DNA of 10,572 bases. Origin: an uncultured Eubacteriales bacterium. Lineage in GTDB: Bacteria > Bacillota_A > Clostridia > Oscillospirales > Oscillospiraceae. The stretch is taken from positions 1 through 10,572 of the forward strand of contig CATJRT010000344.1 in NCBI GenBank assembly GCA_949742895.1, in the 5' to 3' direction. Positions 6,800 to 10,572 of this stretch are shown in pieces (within the stretch, counting starts at the first letter, position 1; each line of letters opens with the position of its first letter). The position numbers and the translations under genes are program-made. The notes under the pieces were generated by a model that searched no databases, had not been told where the DNA came from, and saw only the letters and a list, made by a program, of their open reading frames with translations.

Positions 6800-8110
6800 A
6801 TGAGATCCCTGTTTTTCGGCGGTGTACACCCGGATGGATGCAAGTCCCTCAGCGCCGCTTCCATTCCTGCCGCCATGCCCCTGCCCGCCCGGGTGTCCAT
6901 CCTCCTGCGGCAGCACGTCGGCGCCCCCTGCAAGCCCCTGGTGTCCGTGGGGGACACAGTGCGCATGGGTCAGAAAATCGGCGACGGCGAGGGGCTGTGC
7001 GTCCCCGTCCACGCGTCGGTGTCCGGCGTGGTGGAGGCCATCGAGGACTGTCCCCATCCCAGCGGCGGCCTGTGCCCCGCCATCATCATCAAAAATGACT
7101 TTCTGGACACGCCCGGCTCCGCCCTCCGGCCCCATCCCGATCCCAGCGGGCTGGCCCCGGGCGAAATTGTCTCCATCATCCGGGAGGCGGGCATCGTGGG
7201 CATGGGCGGCGCGGCCTTCCCCTCCCACGTCAAAGCCGCCCCCGGCACGGACGGCATGGACACCCTCATTGCCAACGCCTGCGAGTGCGAGCCCTACCTG
7301 ACGGCAGACGACGCCCTGCTCCGGAGCAGGCCGGAGGACGTGCTCCGGGGGCTGGCCCTGCTGGCCCAGGTGCTGAAGCCCCGCCGGGTGGTCATCGCCA
7401 TGGAGGACAACAAGGAAAAAGCCGCCGCCGTCCTCCGGGAGCGGCTGGCCAAGTTCCCGGACATGGAGCTGAAGGTGCTCCCCACCCGCTACCCCCAGGG
7501 GGCGGAAAAGCAGCTCATCCAGGCCGTCACCGGGCGGCAGGTGCCCCCCGGCGGTCTGCCCAAGGACGTGGGCTGCACGGTGTTCAACGCTGCCACCGCC
7601 GCCGCAGTGTGCCGCGCGGTGTACGACGGCATACCGCTGATCGAGCGCATTGTCACTGTCACCGGCGAAGCCGTCAAGGAGCCGAAAAACCTCACCGTAC
7701 GGATAGGCGCTTCCTTTGCCGGCGTCATCGCCGCCGCAGGCGGGCTGACGGACGGCGTGTGGAAGGTGCTGTCCGGCGGCCCCATGATGGGGGTGGCCCA
7801 GGGAGACCTGTCCGTCCCCACCGCAAAAGGGGTCAACGGAGTGCTGTGCTTATCCACTGCTCAGGACGGGGAGAGCGGCCACCCTGCCTGCATCCGCTGC
7901 GGCAAGTGCCTGGAGGTGTGCCCCATGCGCCTGGAGCCGCTGTACCTCTACCGCTTTGCCAACGCCAAGGACCTGGCCGCTTTGGAGCGGCTCCACCTCA
8001 CCGACTGCATCGAGTGCGGCTGCTGCGCCTACGCCTGTCCGGGCAAGGTGCCCCTGGTGCAAGGCTTCCGGGCCGGAAAACGTGCGCTGAAGGAGGGGAA
8101 GGCAAAATGA
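6800..8110 (+). CDS. rnfC: Electron transport complex subunit RnfC
   Basis: The 436-residue protein matches the usual length of short clostridial RnfC. The N-terminal region contains a barrel-sandwich domain (VSVGDTVRMGQKIG near 48-61, then VHASVSGVVEAI). The FMN/NADH-binding region has GIVGMGGAAFPSHVK (about 132-146) and CECEPYLTADDALL (about 158-171). Conserved YPQGAEKQL and GGLPKDVGCTVFNAAT follow. Two ferredoxin-type [4Fe-4S] motifs close the protein: C364, C367, C370, C374-P and C403, C406, C409, C413-P. RnfC is the peripheral subunit exchanging electrons with NAD(H) on the cytoplasmic side of the Rnf ion-pumping complex. The ATG at 6800 has a GAGAGGTGAT ribosome site, 28 bases after apbE. 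Its TGA overlaps the next ATG by ATGA (8107-8110), a standard coupling between rnfC and rnfD. All key residues are present, so this gene looks intact even though its complex partners are not here. Confidence 0.96.
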   Translation: MRSLFFGGVHPDGCKSLSAASIPAAMPLPARVSILLRQHVGAPCKPLVSVGDTVRMGQKIGDGEGLCVPVHASVSGVVEAIEDCPHPSGGLCPAIIIKNDFLDTPGSALRPHPDPSGLAPGEIVSIIREAGIVGMGGAAFPSHVKAAPGTDGMDTLIANACECEPYLTADDALLRSRPEDVLRGLALLAQVLKPRRVVIAMEDNKEKAAAVLRERLAKFPDMELKVLPTRYPQGAEKQLIQAVTGRQVPPGGLPKDVGCTVFNAATAAAVCRAVYDGIPLIERIVTVTGEAVKEPKNLTVRIGASFAGVIAAAGGLTDGVWKVLSGGPMMGVAQGDLSVPTAKGVNGVLCLSTAQDGESGHPACIRCGKCLEVCPMRLEPLYLYRFANAKDLAALERLHLTDCIECGCCAYACPGKVPLVQGFRAGKRALKEGKAK

Positions 8111-9123
8111 ATCTGACGGTAAGCGCTTCTCCCCATATCCGGGGGAAGGACACCACCCGGCGGCTCATGCTGGACGTGGTCATCGCCCTGCTCCCGTCGC
8201 TCATCGCCGGGGTGCTGGTCCACGGCATCCGGGCCGCAGCAGTGGCAGCGGTGTGCGTATGCGCCTCCCTGTTGGGAGAGTGGCTGTTCCGGCTGGCCAC
8301 CCGGCAGCACTGCACCATCCCAGACGGCTCCGCTGCCGTCACCGGGCTGCTGCTGGCCCTGACGCTCCCCGCCTCCGCGCCCTACTGGCTGGCCGCTGTG
8401 GGCGGACTGTTCGCGGCGGTGGTGGTCAAGGCCCTGTGCGGCGGGCTGGGGCAGAACGCCTTCAACCCCGCTCTGGGGGCCAGGGCCATGCTTATGCTGC
8501 TGTTCCCCGCATACCTCACCCGGTTTCCCGCTCTGGGCGCGGAGCTGCCCCTGTTCGGGCTGAACGCCGCCGACGTGGTCACCGAAGCCACTGTCACCAG
8601 CAAGGCGGTAACCCGGGCGGTGAACGCCGCTGCGGCCTGGGTCACCGGAGCGGACGTGTCCTCCGGCGCGACGGAATGGGGGGCTGAGATGAAAAACAAC
8701 GCATTAAAGCTGAATTTCCTGCTGGTTGCCGTAGTGGGGGCCACCTGCCTGGCGCTGCTGCTGGCGGGAGCGCTGGCCCCTATGGCCACCCTGCCGAAAT
8801 TCGACCTGACCATGATGCTGGCCCTGAGCCTCATCGCCCTCACCATCGAGGCGTACTGGGGCCCTGTCCCGCAGTATCCCTGGCCGACCACGGTGGTGCT
8901 GGGCGGCGTGACCTTCGCCCTGCTGCCCTGGTGCGCGGGGGTAGCCGGAGCAGTCCCGGTGTGGATGCTTGGCCTGTGCGGCGCCGCTGTATTCGGGATC
9001 TCCACGCTGCTCTACGCCTCTATCCGGGAGCGCATAGTCACTGGGACAAACTCCCGTCTGGCTCCTGTGGGCAACGCCTTGCTGCTGTTCCTGGCAGGGC
9101 AGTTCCTGATGGGCCTTCTCTGA
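8107..9123 (+). CDS. Chimeric ORF: RnfD N-terminal half, RnfG-type C-terminal tail, then a multi-spanning membrane segment
   Basis: The start overlaps the rnfC stop (ATGA). Residues 1-158 are RnfD: VSASPHIRGKDTTRRLMLDV, four to five membrane segments, TIPDGSAAVTGLLLALTLP, and K108-ALCGGLGQNAFNPA (to 122). At residues 156-173 the sequence becomes DVVTEATVTSKAVTRAVN. RnfD normally has [ST]GATPL here, while SKAV...AVN after the motif is typical of the end of RnfG. The tail GADVSSGATEWG (181-192) also resembles an RnfG C-terminus. From M195 a different hydrophobic protein with about five membrane segments follows, unlike the RnfD C-terminal half: no ATDPVTSP motif and no GGYPEGV motif. Total length, 338 residues, coincides with a normal RnfD and would mislead automatic annotation. 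The simplest reading is a deletion that fused rnfD to the end of rnfG. Whether the product works is doubtful. Misassembly is the alternative. Confidence 0.8.
   Translation: MNLTVSASPHIRGKDTTRRLMLDVVIALLPSLIAGVLVHGIRAAAVAAVCVCASLLGEWLFRLATRQHCTIPDGSAAVTGLLLALTLPASAPYWLAAVGGLFAAVVVKALCGGLGQNAFNPALGARAMLMLLFPAYLTRFPALGAELPLFGLNAADVVTEATVTSKAVTRAVNAAAAWVTGADVSSGATEWGAEMKNNALKLNFLLVAVVGATCLALLLAGALAPMATLPKFDLTMMLALSLIALTIEAYWGPVPQYPWPTTVVLGGVTFALLPWCAGVAGAVPVWMLGLCGAAVFGISTLLYASIRERIVTGTNSRLAPVGNALLLFLAGQFLMGLL
8689..9123 (+). other. Probable formerly separate gene for a five-span membrane protein, now in frame with the chimera
   Basis: An internal ATG at 8689 starts a self-contained 144-residue hydrophobic protein (MKNNALKLNFL...). 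It has about five membrane segments: near residues 9-30, 38-56, 68-88, 94-117 and 126-144. TGA in the +1-shifted frame lies at 8685-8687, one base before this ATG, which looks like a normal operon junction. A run of six G's (8678-8683) just upstream would, with a seventh G, make the upstream gene end EWGG then TGA. So it may be a separate gene joined by loss of one G. I do not recognise a characterised family; the segment does not match RnfE or RnfA starts. Confidence 0.5.
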
Positions 9124-9339
9124 ACGAAGAGCAGACTTGGAAGCTGAACCAAGCGCCTTAGCGCGGCATCTACACGGCCAAAATCGTCGCCTGCCGGTTA
9201 GGCAAGGCAAATGATCGTTTTGAAGCCGGTACCGCCCCACCCAATGGGTGGGGCGGTCAGCTTTTTCCCTGGGAAATCCCTCCGCCACACAAAGTCAAGG
9301 GCCACAAACTATCGAAAGATGCAGGCATTTTACCAGACA
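9124..9339. other. Intergenic stretch between the chimera and the LysR promoter
   Basis: No gene is visible. A terminator lies at 9231-9266. The first 107 bases hold a short hairpin (GCGCCTTAGCGC near 9154-9165) and interrupted reading frames only. The bases from 9267 to 9339 contain nothing I can assign. Confidence 0.5.
9231..9266 (+). terminator. Strong intrinsic terminator ending the rnf-type operon
   Basis: A perfect 12-bp stem, ACCGCCCCACCC (9231-9242) with GGGTGGGGCGGT (9246-9257) and loop AAT, is followed by CAG and then CTTTTT to 9266. It lies about 110 bases past the chimera stop. It shows that the operon ends here, without rnfE, rnfA or rnfB. Confidence 0.88.
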
Positions 9340-9368
9340 TTGTCAAAAGGCTGTGACGATGCTACAAT
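9340..9368 (+). promoter_or_regulatory. Sigma-A promoter of the LysR-type gene
   Basis: -35 TTGTCA (9340-9345) and -10 TACAAT (9363-9368) are separated by 17 bases, near consensus. Transcription would start near 9375, leaving an untranslated leader of about 100 bases before the ATG at 9476. The control signals are intact although the coding sequence is broken. Confidence 0.72.
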
Positions 9369-9475
9369 TTCATTGACTATCTCTTTTGATGCAAGAGAGT
9401 ATGCGCTACGTGGAACCCGCCGAACAACACACAAAACAGTTGCCAAGAAGCCTGTGAACAGAGGAGGCGGTATAT

Positions 9476-9914
9476 ATGCTGCTACGCCAGTTAAATTATT
9501 TTTCCTCGCGGTGGTGGAATCGGGCGGCTTCACCGAGGCCGCAAGCGCTGCCACATCTCCCAATCCGCCGTGTCCCAACAAATCCAGGCGCTGGAGCAAG
9601 AGCTGGGTATGGAGCTGCTGCACCGGAGCAGGCGGAAATTCACCCTGACAGCGGCGGGGGAGTACTTTTACCGGAAAGGCCGCCCCTTGCTGAAAAAACT
9701 GGACTGCCTGTGCCAGGAGACGGCGGAGATGGCCCGAGGCTCCGCGCCTACGCTTCGGGTGGGGTATCTCAAAGGGTATAGCGGTCCGGAGTTTCAGTTG
9801 GCGGTGGCGGAGTTTGCCCAAACCCATCCGGAGGCAGCCGTGGAGATCATAGACGGAAGCCACGAGGACCTCTATCCTTTTTTGTGTGGACGCGGCTTAG
9901 GCCCCATTTTTTAA
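9476..9914 (+). pseudogene. LysR-family transcriptional regulator, frameshifted and truncated
   Basis: ATG 9476 follows AGGAGG (9462-9467). Three successive frames rebuild one LysR N-terminus. MLLRQLNYF lies in the first frame to 9502, FLAVVESGGFTEAA in the second to about 9543, and then RCHISQSAVSQQIQALEQ, ELGMELLHRSRRKF and LTAAGEYFYRKGRP in the third. The first shift falls in the T-run 9499-9503 (two extra T's, or one missing). The second is one missing G between 9543 and 9544. Both are inside the winged-helix DNA-binding domain. The effector-domain start (PTLRVGYLKGYSGPEF...AAVEIIDGSHEDLYPFL) is present, but homology ends near residue 135 and TAA follows at 9912. LysR proteins are about 290-300 residues, so more than half is missing. 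An intact ancestor would have regulated a nearby gene; the target is unknown. Confidence 0.88.
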
Positions 9915-10037
9915 ACAGATCCTGAGCCGGGAACGCTGCCGGAAAGATGGTTGGAGCGCTGCGAAGTGGAGCAGGAACAGCAAATCAACGATTCCATTGC
10001 CGTGAATCAGGCCATGAAATGCAAAAAGGCAACGTGA
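9915..10037 (+). other. Open stretch after the LysR stop, possible remnant of an unrelated coding end
   Basis: In the same phase as the LysR tail, the sequence stays open from 9915 to TGA 10035-10037. It reads a hydrophilic peptide with Glu/Gln-rich character (e.g. RWLERCEVEQEQQINDSI). It has no start or ribosome site and no similarity to the expected LysR effector domain. It could be the leftover 3' end of another gene brought next to the LysR fragment by deletion. I cannot name a family, and a 40-codon open frame may be chance. Confidence 0.35.
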
Positions 10038-10057
10038 TTTTACAATCACGCTGCCTT
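10022..10057 (-). terminator. Intrinsic terminator downstream of tRNA-Arg (minus strand)
   Basis: A 14-bp stem with one mismatch pairs 10026-10039 with 10044-10057 (arms AAGGCA-A-CGTGATT and AATCACG-C-TGCCTT). On the minus strand it is followed by five T's (complement of 10023-10027). On the plus strand no T-run follows, so it serves leftward transcription, most likely the tRNA transcript ending about 55 bases after the CCA. Confidence 0.7.
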
Positions 10058-10084
10058 CTGCGGTAACAGCTCCCTATTACCTTG

Positions 10085-10107
10085 AAGCCTTGGAATTCAA
10101 GGCTTTT
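10085..10107 (+). other. Hairpin between the LysR remnant and tRNA-Arg
   Basis: An 8-bp perfect inverted repeat, AAGCCTTG (10085-10092) with CAAGGCTT (10098-10105), has a 5-base loop and is followed by TT. It lies 3 bases from the 3' end of the tRNA. It may be a weak plus-strand terminator, or a structure in the tRNA 3' trailer affecting processing. The short T-run leaves the role open. Confidence 0.4.
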
Positions 10108-10109
10108 CG

Positions 10110-10186
10110 TGGTACGGCTGAAGGGATTCGAACCCCCGACCTTTTGGTTCGTAGCCAAACACTCTATCCAGCTGAGCTACAGCCGC
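10110..10186 (-). tRNA. tRNA-Arg(ACG)
   Basis: The 77-nt gene on the minus strand folds as a full cloverleaf. The acceptor GCGGCTG pairs with CAGCCGT (one G-U), the D-arm is GCTCAGCTGGATAGAGT, and the anticodon stem TTTGG/CCAAA has loop CTACGAA. The anticodon ACG is complementary to 10150-10152. The T-arm GGGGG-TTCGAAT-CCCTT contains two G-U wobbles. The discriminator is A, and the CCA end is encoded (complement of 10110-10112). ACG is normally deaminated to ICG by TadA to read CGU, CGC and CGA codons. The T-stem wobbles are unusual but compatible with function. Confidence 0.96.
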
Positions 10187-10219
10187 ATACTGCTGTCCAT
10201 TCTTTTTAACAGCTATATT

Positions 10220-10248
10220 ATATTACCACATCATGAAAAAGAATGCAA
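10220..10248 (-). promoter_or_regulatory. Sigma-A promoter of tRNA-Arg
   Basis: On the minus strand, -35 TTGCAT (complement of 10243-10248) and -10 TAATAT (complement of 10220-10225) have exactly 17 bases between them. Transcription would begin about 26 bases before the mature tRNA 5' end, giving a short leader for RNase P processing. The AT-rich surroundings fit a strong stable-RNA promoter. Confidence 0.78.
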
Positions 10249-10328
10249 GTGTTTTTTTGCTTTTTCTTATGTTTTTCTCAATGGCGTTTGCAGCCGGTAA
10301 GGTATCCCGTACAGGAGGAAAATTTTTT

Positions 10329-10361
10329 CAAAAACAACGTCCCTCCCCGCAGGAAGGGACG
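10329..10361 (-). terminator. Intrinsic terminator of ppdK (minus strand)
   Basis: A 10-bp stem pairs 10338-10347 with 10352-10361 (one G-U on the minus strand) around a 4-base loop. On the minus strand it is followed by TTGTTTTTG. It begins 24 bases after the ppdK stop, where a terminator is expected. Confidence 0.82.
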
Positions 10362-10384
10362 CTGCCGAACTGTTGAGGTATGGC

Positions 10385-10572
10385 TTATTGCGTGTCTTTA
10401 ATCGCGGCCTGGGCGGCGGACAGCCGGGCGATGGGCACGCGGAAGGGGGAACAGGACACGTAGTCCAAGCCTGCCTTGTGGAAGAACTCCACAGAGGAGG
10501 GGTCGCCGCCCACCTCGCCGCAGACACCCAGGTGGATGTCGGGGCGGGTCTGACGGCCCAGCTTGGCGGCGA
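10385..10572 (-). CDS. ppdK: Pyruvate phosphate dikinase, C-terminal end (5' part outside window)
   Basis: The last 61 codons and TAA (complement of 10385-10387) are visible. The fragment contains [16 protein letters not shown], whose Cys corresponds to the catalytic Cys831 of Clostridium symbiosum PPDK in the PEP/pyruvate-binding domain. The hallmark ending [21 protein letters not shown] follows. PPDK interconverts ATP, phosphate and pyruvate with AMP, pyrophosphate and PEP in the cytoplasm, and in gut clostridia it often acts in glycolysis. Most family members have CGEHGGDP; here Val replaces His. The related PEP-utilising enzymes (PEP synthase, PTS enzyme I) do not share the exact [13 protein letters not shown] ending, so the call is firm. 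It is transcribed leftward with its own terminator, separate from the tRNA unit. Confidence 0.96.
   Translation of the reverse strand, partial: AAKLGRQTRPDIHLGVCGEVGGDPSSVEFFHKAGLDYVSCSPFRVPIARLSAAQAAIKDTQ

Noticed and set aside
7285..8106. Frame extension upstream of the RnfD start, overlapping rnfC
   Set aside because: The translation before 8107 is the out-of-frame shadow of rnfC, rich in Arg and Gly. The true start is the ATG that overlaps the rnfC stop.
9124..9230. Coding-like remnant after the chimera stop
   Set aside because: One frame reads some plausible residues (for example TAKIVACRLGKANDR), but it is interrupted by TAG, has no start and matches no family I can support.
10110..10186. 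tRNA-Arg as an attachment site of an integrated element
   Set aside because: No second copy of the tRNA 3' end and no integrase gene is visible in the window.

Overview
The window looks like a chromosomal segment of a fairly GC-rich anaerobic Clostridia member, probably Oscillospiraceae-like. This is inferred from the gene content (a bacterial starch/glycogen synthase with a repeat linker, Rnf-type subunits, pyruvate phosphate dikinase), the strong AGGAGG-type ribosome sites and the clostridial-type lipoproteins. No rRNA or taxonomic marker is present, so the assignment is tentative.

Layout. (1) 1-1587: the 3' part of a GT5 glycogen/starch synthase, entered inside a 39-bp tandem repeat that encodes a linker. 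(2) 1588-2032: no gene, but several hairpins, a strong terminator and a nested-helix element. (3) 2033-4563: a divergent two-component pair, an OmpR/PhoB-type response regulator on the minus strand and an NtrB-like membrane histidine kinase on the plus strand, separated by an 80-bp promoter region. (4) 4679-9123: a plus-strand, tightly spaced operon: a DUF1622 membrane protein, an FMN-binding-type lipoprotein broken by a one-base insertion, an ApbE-type flavin transferase lipoprotein, RnfC, and a chimeric ORF. The chimera begins as RnfD, continues as the C-terminal tail of an RnfG and ends as an unrecognised multi-spanning membrane segment. A terminator follows at once, so no complete rnfG and no rnfE, rnfA or rnfB lie here. 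(5) 9340-9914: a LysR-type regulator with an intact promoter and ribosome site but two frameshifts and a lost C-terminal domain. (6) 10110-10186: tRNA-Arg(ACG) on the minus strand with its own promoter. (7) 10385-10572: the 3' end of ppdK on the minus strand, with terminator.

The most interesting part is the Rnf/flavin block. Its genes belong together functionally: ApbE attaches FMN to ATxT-type threonines in extracytoplasmic flavoproteins, and RnfC/RnfD/RnfG form part of a sodium/proton-pumping ferredoxin:NAD oxidoreductase. The chimera joins RnfD to RnfG exactly at the flavinylation motif that both share, which suggests a deletion by recombination between the two motifs. Several single-base indels at short runs (near 5431, 8678-8683, 9499-9503 and 9543) mean that either the block is decaying or the assembly has indel errors. 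That choice decides how much of the biology is real.
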